Below are positions 18,004 to 25,950 of a stretch of DNA of 64,000 nt, piece by piece; within the stretch, counting starts at the first letter, position 1; the number at the start of each line of letters is the position of its first letter. The DNA is from an uncultured Alphaproteobacteria bacterium (lineage in GTDB: Bacteria > Pseudomonadota > Alphaproteobacteria > Micavibrionales > Micavibrionaceae). The stretch is from contig CALDTV010000009.1 in NCBI GenBank assembly GCA_937923625.1, positions 109,538 to 173,537 on the forward strand, read 5' to 3'. Under the pieces are notes generated by a model, which searched no databases, was not told the DNA's origin, and was given only the letters and a program-made list of their open reading frames with translations. Made by a program: the position numbers and the translations under genes.

Positions 18004-19401
18004 TTAATCATTCCACATATTTTCATACCACGGTTTGCCATCGCCCAAGTTATTTGTTGTGCCTGATTTTACTTTGAAGGATTGGCCATTTTCTTCCATT
18101 TTTTTGCGAATGTCATTGATGTTCCAGCCTGTTAAGCTCGCCAAAGTTTTGGCTTCTTTTTCAAAACGCTTGGGTAATTTTTTGTAATAATCACCAGCGG
18201 CAGAACATGATGCTTCGTCTTTAAACGGGTGTTGCATCACATAACGCCCCTGGAAATTTTCACGGTCATCTGTCACCTGCAAAGCAATATCCTCAGGGAA
18301 ACTATCTGCGGTGTAGCGCACGTGCATACGGGTTGCAAAAACATTCACCGCACCGCCGCGTGGCGGCATGATACGGCGTTGATTTGGCATTGGCTGTACA
18401 TTATCGCGCTGCTCATCCAGCCACCACGCACCAAGTTTTTTTAAATCTTTTGCAGGCAAAGGATCAGCCGCACAAGGATCACACCAAGCCATATCCCAAG
18501 CATATTCCAGCATCACCGTTTTCATGTTATTTTTCTTAACCTGTTTATCAAACATCGCTTTATAAAATTCGCCAAATTCATCTTTAACAAAAAGCGGAAT
18601 ATTATCACCCGTTGGAATTTTTGTTGTGCGATAATTGGTCGGTTCAACACGGCCATTTTTGGTCAAGGTAAAAAGTAATAAATCTTGCGGCCCTTTAGAA
18701 TTTAACGTTCCCAAACGGACTGGTAACATGAACTTATCGGACTCATACGCCACCTGAAGCGGGCGCAAGAACGTACCACCTTCTTTTTCAAATTCCTTCA
18801 AATTCACTTTCGCCACAAAGAATTTCATGTCTTGTTTGATATAGCTATTAAGAATTTTTGTAACCCCTTTGGGTAATTTATACCCTTCTTGATTAAGCCA
18901 AGTAAAAAGCCCGTCCGATTGTTTTGCAGAGAGAATTAAAATATCATATTCACCAACGCTGTAGCTTTCTTCGATGGTGACCCCTAATTTTTTGGCTTTT
19001 CGCATTAATGCTTTTGGCGCAGCGCCACGACGCACCATTGAATCCGCGGCCATCATTTCCATCATCTCAAATTGCTGACAAGGGTCGCTGTCAAAATATT
19101 CCACCAAGCGTGGAGCGGTATAGGCATCCAAATGATCTATTACTTTATTGTCACCCACATTCACTTGTGACTTTTTGACAATCGTTGGAACAGGAATAAC
19201 AATTGCGAAGTCTTTAACATCCCCTTGGAAATCATTCGCCATGGTCATGACGGTTCGATCGTCGTGGCGCGCCATAACAACTTTGGAAGCTTCATTAAAT
19301 AAATCTGCATCTGCTTTCGCAACGTAAAAACCACAGAAGGCTTGCGCGTGAGTCGCGCTAAAAGCGATCAACGCCATTACAGTTAAAAAATATTTTATCA
19401 T
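18004..19401 (-). CDS. DUF2330 family exported protein
   Basis: A 465-residue protein with a signal peptide (MIKYFLTVMALIAFSATHAQA) and a mature start FCGFYVAKADADLFNEASKV, the hallmark of the DUF2330 family: a CGF-type N-terminus followed by VVMARHDDRTVMTMANDFQG. The function of the family is unknown. The mature protein has about six Cys, with pairs in DPCQQ and CDPCAAD that could be disulphides or metal ligands. The start overlaps the end of the RnfD-like gene by 4 bases, so the two are translationally coupled. DUF2330 proteins often sit beside RnfD/NqrB-like membrane proteins (established from comparative genomics as I recall it), which suggests joint work at the membrane surface. Confidence 0.85.
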   Translation of the reverse strand: MIKYFLTVMALIAFSATHAQAFCGFYVAKADADLFNEASKVVMARHDDRTVMTMANDFQGDVKDFAIVIPVPTIVKKSQVNVGDNKVIDHLDAYTAPRLVEYFDSDPCQQFEMMEMMAADSMVRRGAAPKALMRKAKKLGVTIEESYSVGEYDILILSAKQSDGLFTWLNQEGYKLPKGVTKILNSYIKQDMKFFVAKVNLKEFEKEGGTFLRPLQVAYESDKFMLPVRLGTLNSKGPQDLLLFTLTKNGRVEPTNYRTTKIPTGDNIPLFVKDEFGEFYKAMFDKQVKKNNMKTVMLEYAWDMAWCDPCAADPLPAKDLKKLGAWWLDEQRDNVQPMPNQRRIMPPRGGAVNVFATRMHVRYTADSFPEDIALQVTDDRENFQGRYVMQHPFKDEASCSAAGDYYKKLPKRFEKEAKTLASLTGWNINDIRKKMEENGQSFKVKSGTTNNLGDGKPWYENMWND

Positions 19402-20216
19402 GTTTTTCTCCCTTGTGAACTCCAGCGGTAACGAGAGTCTTTTAAAAAATAATCAATTATGGGCGTCATAAGACATACCAAAAATAACGCATAAAATATA
19501 GCTTCACGAATTTGAAACACATATTGCATCACATATGCCGCGACGGCCACAACCAGCGCAAAGATAAATCTGCCTATACGGTGGTCTGGCGTGGTCATTG
19601 GATCTGATATCATAAAGAAGGCAAAAATAAGGAGCGCGCCGCTTTGCGCGTTATGAAGCGGTATATCGAGCGGGTCCCCGAGCCAAAAAGCCCGCGCAAA
19701 TAACAAAGCAAACCATGAGCCCAGAAAAAATAGCGCAATATCTGCACGTCCTGAACGGTTCAACACCACCACAGCAAGGCAAAGTAACGCAAAAATAAAC
19801 CATACCGCGCTGCCCCATTGCCCCGGTGAAACCCACACATTATTAGGCATAAATAAAAGCCCCAGAACAATTGCCGCGTTTGCAGGGTTAAATAAATGCT
19901 TTCCATCAAACCGAACAAAAAACTTTGTCGCTATGGCCGCCGCCCCCGCCAGCGGGTAGAGCCAGATTAAATTCGTTTTAAACAACAAGCATAACGATAA
20001 GCTCGTGATTAAAGGTGAGCGATAATCTATCGAAGGAATTTTAAATATTTTAAAAAAGATCAATTGCGTGAATAAGGTTGCGCTTAAGACAAGCGCAACA
20101 ACATGCAACTTCGGTGCAAAATCACTCCAGATAAGAAGTAAAACAAGCAACGCGCTAAGGGTGGCGATTTGAAAATGCCGCGCATCTTTAAGCAAGGTAT
20201 CTTTTATAAACTTCAT
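19398..20216 (-). CDS. RnfD/NqrB-like integral membrane protein, stand-alone
   Basis: A 272-residue protein with about nine or ten hydrophobic segments, resembling the RnfD/NqrB subunit of ion-pumping NADH or ferredoxin oxidoreductases. Matching regions are FDGKHLFNPANAAIVLGLL (near 102-120) and AQSGALLIFAFFMISDPMTTP (near 188-208). In true RnfD/NqrB a Thr in an SGAT-type motif carries FMN covalently; here the corresponding place reads SGAL, so the flavin link is probably absent. No other Rnf or Nqr subunit is present. It is coupled by a 4-base overlap to the DUF2330 gene. It may be a flavin-free membrane partner for that protein, but this is inference. Confidence 0.82.
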   Translation of the reverse strand: MKFIKDTLLKDARHFQIATLSALLVLLLIWSDFAPKLHVVALVLSATLFTQLIFFKIFKIPSIDYRSPLITSLSLCLLFKTNLIWLYPLAGAAAIATKFFVRFDGKHLFNPANAAIVLGLLFMPNNVWVSPGQWGSAVWFIFALLCLAVVVLNRSGRADIALFFLGSWFALLFARAFWLGDPLDIPLHNAQSGALLIFAFFMISDPMTTPDHRIGRFIFALVVAVAAYVMQYVFQIREAIFYALFLVCLMTPIIDYFLKDSRYRWSSQGRKT

Positions 20217-20227
20217 ATTTTTACTTT

Positions 20228-20316
20228 CGCCATTGCGAAGGAGCAGCGCGACTGCGGCAATTTAGTAAAGTTACAACCATTCTGGATTGCTTCGTCATTA
20301 CATTCCTCGCAATGAC
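20228..20316. repeat. Palindromic repeat, copy F
   Basis: 89 bp: CGCCATTGCGAAGGAGCAG ... GCGGCAATTT, then TCTGGATTGCTTCG ... CCTCGCAATGAC. It fills the gap between the TetR gene and the RnfD-like gene and abuts the TetR stop codon. Confidence 0.88.
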
Positions 20317-20317
20317 A

Positions 20318-20890
20318 TTAACATGGCATCGAATTGTATAATGCTTCAGCTTTATCAAGCGCCTTATCAAGTTCAGCCATTGTTTTGGCCATGTCTTCGC
20401 TCTCATCCTCTTTCCATGTGCGAACAACGTATAAATAAATACTGATTAAGCCAGTCACTTTTATCGCGCCTTTTATACCCTCCGTTTGAATATCAGCGGC
20501 GGTCAATATACGTGACATGGAACGGCCCAAATGCGGGAAACTACAAATGGCTTCTTTGGGATCCCCCTTAAAACCATCTAAAATAGCAATCACCGCTGCG
20601 CGATTATCATTCAGCACATCAAAACGCTCCATGAGCAAATCAAATAGTTTTTCACGGCAAGAAGCGTCCGCCTCAGCTTCGTAATTTGCCAAAAGCTGTT
20701 TATCAACCATACGCCCATAGGCCGCCAGCACATCGGCGCGGTCATCAAAATATTCATAGGCATCTTCTATGGAAATTTCGGCTTTATCGGCAATATCTTG
20801 TAGTTCAACACTGCGCCACGCACCTTCTGCGGCCAAATCAAGCATTGCTTGCACCATTTTATCCTTCATTGAAGGGCTTTTTGTCGCCAT
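20318..20890 (-). CDS. TetR-family transcriptional regulator
   Basis: A 190-residue DNA-binding repressor-like protein. Residues 8-52 form the TetR helix-turn-helix: MVQAMLDLAAEGAWRSVEL, then DIADKAEISIEDAYEYFDDR, with the family Tyr-Phe pair (EYFD). The C-terminal ligand and dimer domain is helical and ends DKALDKAEALYNSM, which also recalls the COQ9-type offshoot of the family. GAAAGGCAAG precedes the ATG. It is divergent from the adenosine kinase gene (91 bases) and upstream of the RnfD-like, DUF2330 and rbsK genes, separated from them only by repeat F, so it may control either side. Confidence 0.85.
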   Translation of the reverse strand: MATKSPSMKDKMVQAMLDLAAEGAWRSVELQDIADKAEISIEDAYEYFDDRADVLAAYGRMVDKQLLANYEAEADASCREKLFDLLMERFDVLNDNRAAVIAILDGFKGDPKEAICSFPHLGRSMSRILTAADIQTEGIKGAIKVTGLISIYLYVVRTWKEDESEDMAKTMAELDKALDKAEALYNSMPC

Positions 20891-20981
20891 GTTCTTGCCT
20901 TTCTCTCATGATTATATAGAGATAACATTCTAGTAATACTATAAACCATAGAAGAATGACAATATTAGGAAAGTCCGCACA

Positions 20982-22004
20982 ATGCCCAACAATAATAATA
21001 CAGCCCCAGAATTTGGCGTTATCGCCATTGGTAATGCGTTGGTTGATGTTTTGTATGAAACGGATGATGCGTATATTGAAGCGCAAAATAAAGAATTTGG
21101 TATGGCCAAAGGCTCAATGAGTCTTGTTGATGCCGAACGTGCCTTGGCGCTTTATGGTGACATGTCGGAGCCTGTTGAGGTTGCAGGTGGCTCTGCGGGC
21201 AATACGATGGCTTGTTTTGCCTCCCTCGGTGGGACGGGCGCGTATATTGGCAAGGTTGCTGATGGACAGCTAGGGAACAAATTTGCCAAAAGCCTAAAAG
21301 ATATGGGCGTAACATATGAAACCACCCGCCTAAAACATGGCCCTTCGACAGGGCGCTGTATGATTTTTGTTACACCAGATGGCGAACGCACCATGAATAC
21401 TTATTTGGGCGCGGCAGTCGAACTGACGCCTGATGATATTGATGCCGACTTTATCGCCAAAGGCCAAGTGTTATATTTAGAGGGATATCTGTTCGATCCC
21501 CCCCAAGCGATGGAAGCCTTTGTCAAAGCGGCGCGCCTTGCCCATGAAAGCGGACGCCGTGTAGCCTTAACACTTTCAGACTCCTTTTGCGTTGATCGTC
21601 ACCGCGAGGCATTTAAAAATCTTGTCAGCATGCATGTCGATATTTTATTTGCCAACGAAGATGAAATTAAATCTTTGTATGAAACAGATGATCTGGAAGA
21701 AGCCATAAATCAAGTCAAAACCCAGTGCGCGTTGGTCGCGGTAACCCGCGGTGAGAAAGGCTCAATCATTATTCAAAATGGCCAACAAATTGAAATTAAA
21801 GCAGAGCCAAATGTCACTATGGTCGATAGTACTGGCGCAGGTGATGCCTACGCCGCAGGATTTTTATTTGGCTTTACCGAAGGCATGGGACCAGAAGCGT
21901 GTGGTCATATCGGCTCAATTGCGGCCGCAGAAGTCATCAGCAAAATGGGTCCCCGCCCCGTCGTTGACTTATCTGAATTGGTCAAGCAAAAGCAGGCAGC
22001 TTAA
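20982..22004 (+). CDS. Adenosine kinase-like PfkB sugar kinase
   Basis: A 340-residue PfkB-family kinase of the alphaproteobacterial adenosine kinase type; phosphorylates adenosine or a related nucleoside to the monophosphate. It opens VIAIGNALVDVLYETDD, has the substrate-site GGSAGNTMACFASLGG near 67-82 and the catalytic DSTGAGDAYAAGFLFG near 281-296 with the base Asp. GGAAAG lies 9 bases before the ATG. It is followed after 5 bases by the peptide-binding protein gene, so they are probably cotranscribed. The exact substrate cannot be told from sequence. Confidence 0.88.
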   Translation: MPNNNNTAPEFGVIAIGNALVDVLYETDDAYIEAQNKEFGMAKGSMSLVDAERALALYGDMSEPVEVAGGSAGNTMACFASLGGTGAYIGKVADGQLGNKFAKSLKDMGVTYETTRLKHGPSTGRCMIFVTPDGERTMNTYLGAAVELTPDDIDADFIAKGQVLYLEGYLFDPPQAMEAFVKAARLAHESGRRVALTLSDSFCVDRHREAFKNLVSMHVDILFANEDEIKSLYETDDLEEAINQVKTQCALVAVTRGEKGSIIIQNGQQIEIKAEPNVTMVDSTGAGDAYAAGFLFGFTEGMGPEACGHIGSIAAAEVISKMGPRPVVDLSELVKQKQAA

Positions 22005-22009
22005 AAATA

Positions 22010-23722
22010 ATGAGATATCTCGCGCTATTTTTAATCGCCATCTTACTCTCGCCATCGGCCCATGCCGAAGAAACCCTCAATTTAAAATTCGGCCTTGCGA
22101 TGGTCGGAGAACCCAAATATAGCCCAGAAGACACGCATCTTGATTACGCCAATCCCAACGCCCCCAAGGGCGGCGATTTAAAACAAGCCGCGATAGGCAC
22201 GTTTGATACCCTCAATCCCTATTCCATCAAAGGCCGCGCCGCAAAGGGACTAAACCTTGTCACAGATCGGCTGATGACTCGTGTTTGGGATGAACCTTTT
22301 ACGATGTACCCGATGATTGCGGAGCGCGTTAGCGTTCCCGAAGATCGCTCTAGCATCACATTTTATTTGAACTCTTTGGCGCGATTTCACGATGGCACAC
22401 CCATCACGGTCGATGATGTTATATTTTCTTTTGAAACATTAAAAGCCGAAGGCCGCCCCAATATGCGGCGTATATATAAATTAGCAACCGCGAGTAAAGT
22501 TGCAGATAACGGCATCGAATTTTCTTTTGGTGAGGGGTTTGACCGCGAGACAGTGATGATTTTTGCGCTCATGCCAATCCTCTCCAAAGATTATTGGAAG
22601 GATAAAACATTCGATAAAACCACACTTGAGGCACCGCTTGGATCTGGTCCTTATAAAATCGCCGAAGCCGAACCAGGGAAAAGAATAGTGTTAGAGCGGG
22701 TCAAAGATTATTGGGCAAAAGATACCCTTGTTAATAAAGGACACCATAATTTTGACCGCGTCATTTATGATTATTACCGCGACAATACCGTTGCATTTGA
22801 AAGTTTCAAAAAAGGTGATTTAACCTTGCGCCGTGAATGGGATGCAGGCAATTGGAACAGCAGTTACGACTTTCCTGCGCTTGACGATGGCCGCGTGGTC
22901 AAAGAAGAAATTATTCATAGTCGCCCCGATAAGGTACGCGGATTTATTTTCAACACACGCCGCGCCCCGTTTGATGATATCCGTGTGCGTCAAGCCTTGA
23001 ATAAGTTCTTTGATTTTGATTGGATGAATAAAAATTTATTCTATGGTCAGTATCAACAAATAAACAGCTATTACCCCAATACAGATTTAGCGCGCCCCAT
23101 CCCCAAAAAAGAAAAAAAATCTCCCCGCCTTTTAATGCGTGAAGGTGATCAACTTTTAAAACAAGCGGGATGGATCGTACAAGATGGTAAACGTATTCAT
23201 CAAAAAACTGGCAAGCCCATGCGTTTTGATATTCTTTTAAATGATCCTTCTGATGAGAAAATTGCACTTTCCCTCACGCGATCATTCAAAAAAATGGGAA
23301 TTGATGCCACCGTACGTGTCCTTGACAGTGCCGCCTATTTGGGACGTATGCAGGATTATAATTTTGACATGACACTTTATTTTTGGCATTCAACATTATC
23401 CCCAGGAACGGAGCAATATCTCTATTGGAGCTGTGAAGCCGCGGAGCAGCCCTCGCGTTGGAATTATGCAGGCATTTGCGACCCTGAAATTGATATGCTT
23501 GCGCAATCTATCCCTGATGCAAAAACACGCGACGAGCTAGTGGCAAAAACCCAAAAACTTGACAAAAAACTATGGGATAACGCCAATATGATCCCCCTTT
23601 ATTACAACACCAAAGACTTCGTCAGTTATTGGAAACCGTTGAAACGTCCCGAAAAAACCCCAATATACGGCATTGTCACAGAAACATGGTGGATGGATCA
23701 GCCACAACAGCCAGAAAATTAG
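22010..23722 (+). CDS. Periplasmic oligopeptide-binding protein, YejA/SBP_bac_5 type
   Basis: A 570-residue extracellular solute-binding protein family 5 member, closest to YejA, the receptor of the YejABEF importer for peptides and microcin C. The signal peptide is MRYLALFLIAILLSPSAHAE. Family features are FGLAMVGEPKYSPEDTHLDY, NPNAPKGGDLKQAAIGTFDT (the YejA-type lead) and LGSGPYKIAEAEPGKRIVLE, then a C-terminal half with WHSTLSPGTEQY and WMDQPQ. It acts in the periplasm. The membrane and ATPase subunits are not within the window, which is unusual for a binding protein; they may lie elsewhere, or the protein may serve in peptidoglycan recycling (inference). Confidence 0.93.
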   Translation: MRYLALFLIAILLSPSAHAEETLNLKFGLAMVGEPKYSPEDTHLDYANPNAPKGGDLKQAAIGTFDTLNPYSIKGRAAKGLNLVTDRLMTRVWDEPFTMYPMIAERVSVPEDRSSITFYLNSLARFHDGTPITVDDVIFSFETLKAEGRPNMRRIYKLATASKVADNGIEFSFGEGFDRETVMIFALMPILSKDYWKDKTFDKTTLEAPLGSGPYKIAEAEPGKRIVLERVKDYWAKDTLVNKGHHNFDRVIYDYYRDNTVAFESFKKGDLTLRREWDAGNWNSSYDFPALDDGRVVKEEIIHSRPDKVRGFIFNTRRAPFDDIRVRQALNKFFDFDWMNKNLFYGQYQQINSYYPNTDLARPIPKKEKKSPRLLMREGDQLLKQAGWIVQDGKRIHQKTGKPMRFDILLNDPSDEKIALSLTRSFKKMGIDATVRVLDSAAYLGRMQDYNFDMTLYFWHSTLSPGTEQYLYWSCEAAEQPSRWNYAGICDPEIDMLAQSIPDAKTRDELVAKTQKLDKKLWDNANMIPLYYNTKDFVSYWKPLKRPEKTPIYGIVTETWWMDQPQQPEN

Positions 23723-23800
23723 ACGGCATTATTGTTGATAGTCGCACAAGCTGTTATGATTTTGTTTGAAATAATTGATTCTGACCAAAGAAGAAACCCT

Positions 23801-24379
23801 ATGACTTTTAACACATCTATAAGTAAAAAATTCATCTTGCCGCTTTTGCTTGCCTCTTCGCTTGGCGTAACAGCTTGCGCTCAATCGGGTATTAAAGCAC
23901 CAAGGTTTTTGCAAGGTCACGGACAGTTAGATCAAGCAAAATTCTGGCAACGCAATAATGCGTCTTCTGCTCTTTACCTTCAAGGGCCAAAAGCGCAGCA
24001 AATGCTCAATCAAAATATTGCGACCTGTGTCAATGAGATTAAAGAATTAGAAAAACTTGGTGAAATTCGTAAATCATTCCCAGCAAATTATAATTCTGCC
24101 AATCAACGCCCGCCATCAAAGCTAGATGAATGGGACAGCCCCGCCCGCGATGGCTTTTTATATTCAGAGCATATGGATTATCATGATTTTGAAAGCTGCA
24201 TGGATGCCAAGGGATGGGAACGTGTTGAATATTTACCTTATAAGGAAGCAGAAATAGCCCGTCAAAACTGGCTGGATCGTATAACCAAAAAGACCAAAAA
24301 TTATGGCGACCGTGAAAACGTGACATCCATTCATGCTGGTGCGCAAAGCTCTGATCCTTATAAAAATTTGAATGAGTAA
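23801..24379 (+). CDS. Putative lipoprotein of unknown function
   Basis: A 192-residue protein, started at the ATG at 23801 so that it opens with a signal peptide and lipobox (LLLASSLGVTACAQSG, lipidated Cys near residue 25). The longer frame from 23732 has an implausible N-terminus. AAGAAG sits before the ATG. The mature part has two further Cys (in IATCVNEI and FESCMDAKGWERVEYLPY) and is otherwise polar. DFESCMDAKGW followed by a Tyr/Pro motif occurs in many small bacterial lipoproteins, in which CM-x2-KGW is a short recurring tail motif. The role is unknown; envelope location is likely. Confidence 0.8.
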   Translation: MTFNTSISKKFILPLLLASSLGVTACAQSGIKAPRFLQGHGQLDQAKFWQRNNASSALYLQGPKAQQMLNQNIATCVNEIKELEKLGEIRKSFPANYNSANQRPPSKLDEWDSPARDGFLYSEHMDYHDFESCMDAKGWERVEYLPYKEAEIARQNWLDRITKKTKNYGDRENVTSIHAGAQSSDPYKNLNE

Positions 24380-24402
24380 TTCTTAAAACATAAGATTGCT
24401 TC

Positions 24403-25182
24403 ATGACAAATCCATTTTTCGTGACTTTAAGAAACCGCGGCCTCATTCATATTGAGGGCGCTGATCGTGTTTCTTTTTTACAAGGGCTGGTTTCTAATGA
24501 TGTTGAAAAGCTAGAGGATTCTAAAATTCTTTACAGCTGCCTGCTCACACCGCAGGGGAAATTCTTGCATGATTTTTTTATGCATCATGGTGATGGCTTT
24601 CTTCTGCTTGATTGTGAGGGTGGCGCACGCGCCCAAGATCTTTATGACTGCTTAAACAGATATCGTTTACGTGCTGATGTAAAAATATCCCTTGAAAAAG
24701 AGCATCCTGTTTACGCTGTCTTCGACCACCCCACTGGGTTAGAAGACCCACGTCATTTTAAACTTGGTTATCGCAGTTTTGAAAAACCCGCCTTGCCCGA
24801 AGAGCATTTTGAGGAATGGGATCAACAACGCATCATCCTCGGCGTCCCTGATGGTAGTAGAGATTTAGAAGTCGAGCGCTCCACGCTGTTAGAATGCAAT
24901 ATTGATAAATTTAACGGCCTTGATTGGGATAAAGGTTGTTACATGGGTCAAGAACTCACGGCGCGCATGCATTACCGAAATTTAGGCAAAAAACATCTAC
25001 GCGCGATAACATTCGACGGACATCCCCCTGCACCTTTTAGCGACCTTAAAATTGGCAATAAAGTCGTTGGCAATATACGTTCGTCTTGCGGTAACATGGC
25101 ATTGGCGATGATACGCGATGAAGCGATAGAGGAGTTTAAAAATGAAGCAAGCGCAAATTCGTTTCGTCTTTTGGGATTGTGA
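24403..25182 (+). CDS. ygfZ: YgfZ-type folate-binding protein (Fe-S maintenance)
   Basis: A 259-residue GcvT-like protein that uses tetrahydrofolate to keep some iron-sulphur enzymes active. The diagnostic motif K-G-C-Y-x-G-Q-E is present as KGCYMGQELTARMHYR near residues 184-199. The N-terminal HIEGADRVSFLQGLVSNDV and LTPQGKFLHDFF are typical. The gene is a little shorter than the E. coli protein, normal for Alphaproteobacteria. Its last 41 bases overlap the next gene, so the two are coupled. Confidence 0.92.
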   Translation: MTNPFFVTLRNRGLIHIEGADRVSFLQGLVSNDVEKLEDSKILYSCLLTPQGKFLHDFFMHHGDGFLLLDCEGGARAQDLYDCLNRYRLRADVKISLEKEHPVYAVFDHPTGLEDPRHFKLGYRSFEKPALPEEHFEEWDQQRIILGVPDGSRDLEVERSTLLECNIDKFNGLDWDKGCYMGQELTARMHYRNLGKKHLRAITFDGHPPAPFSDLKIGNKVVGNIRSSCGNMALAMIRDEAIEEFKNEASANSFRLLGL

Positions 25183-25762
25183 AAACACGCTGGTTGAAAC
25201 CGCAGAGCATCATTGGCGAAAACATGTCGAGACATTAAAACAACATGACATTATTTTGGGTGATAAACATCGTCAAAAAATTTATAATAATTCAGCCAGT
25301 CAAAACCACGATTGGATAAAAAAGGAACTGGGCTTAAAAATTTCAGCAAAAGATTATCTAAATCAAACAGATCAATGGTATCTTGACCATATTCATGAAA
25401 TAAAAATCCGCAAAGGCGTCAAAGAAGGCATCGAATATTTTGAAAAAAATAAAGTGCCACAAGCGGTTGTATCAAGGGGGCATCGCCACCTTGTCAGGGC
25501 GGCATTAGAGGCCAAAAACTTAACAAAGCATTTCAGATTTATCCTGTGCAAAGAAAGTTGCAAACAACAAAAACCACAGCCAGAACCATATCTAATGGCC
25601 TTAAAACGCATGGAGAATTTATATCACCAAAAAATTAATCCCATAAATTGCTTGGTGATTGAGGACGACCCTATCGGTGTGCAAGCAGGCGACGCCGCCG
25701 GTATGCTCACCCTCCACCGCCCAATAGGTGATGAGAGCGCGATTAATATGTTGGTGAGATAA
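25142..25762 (+). CDS. HAD-superfamily hydrolase with Asp-x-Glu in motif I
   Basis: A 206-residue HAD-like protein. The start at 25142 is well supported by GAGGAG 7 bases before it, inside the 3' end of ygfZ. Motif I reads FWDCENTLV, so the second acidic residue is Glu instead of the usual Asp; motif II is VVSRG, motif III is the Lys in KQQKPQPEPY, and motif IV is VIEDDPIGVQAG. The nucleophile Asp, Lys and the motif IV acids are kept. In the family the second Asp is the general acid, so catalysis may be altered. The likely role is hydrolysis of a small phosphate ester; the substrate is unknown. Confidence 0.82.
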   Translation: MKQAQIRFVFWDCENTLVETAEHHWRKHVETLKQHDIILGDKHRQKIYNNSASQNHDWIKKELGLKISAKDYLNQTDQWYLDHIHEIKIRKGVKEGIEYFEKNKVPQAVVSRGHRHLVRAALEAKNLTKHFRFILCKESCKQQKPQPEPYLMALKRMENLYHQKINPINCLVIEDDPIGVQAGDAAGMLTLHRPIGDESAINMLVR

Positions 25763-25950
25763 ATATTTTTCACAAATATATAAATAATCAACATATCGCT
25801 AAATTAAGTGAATCAGTTACGTGGCTAAATAAGCTTTCAAAAGATAACGCCAAAGCTTTCTTATCGCCACGTCACGAAGCAATATTATTTGCTGAAAGAT
25901 CTATATCTTTGCCAATATTCTATCAAAGGATAAAAATTCTGTGTCTTAAT

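Noticed and set aside
25763..25950. Open frame in the gap between the HAD gene and ppdK with protein-like composition (LSESVTWLNKLSKDN)
   Set aside because: No start codon in the frame and it runs on into antisense ppdK; could be a gene scrap but cannot be supported.
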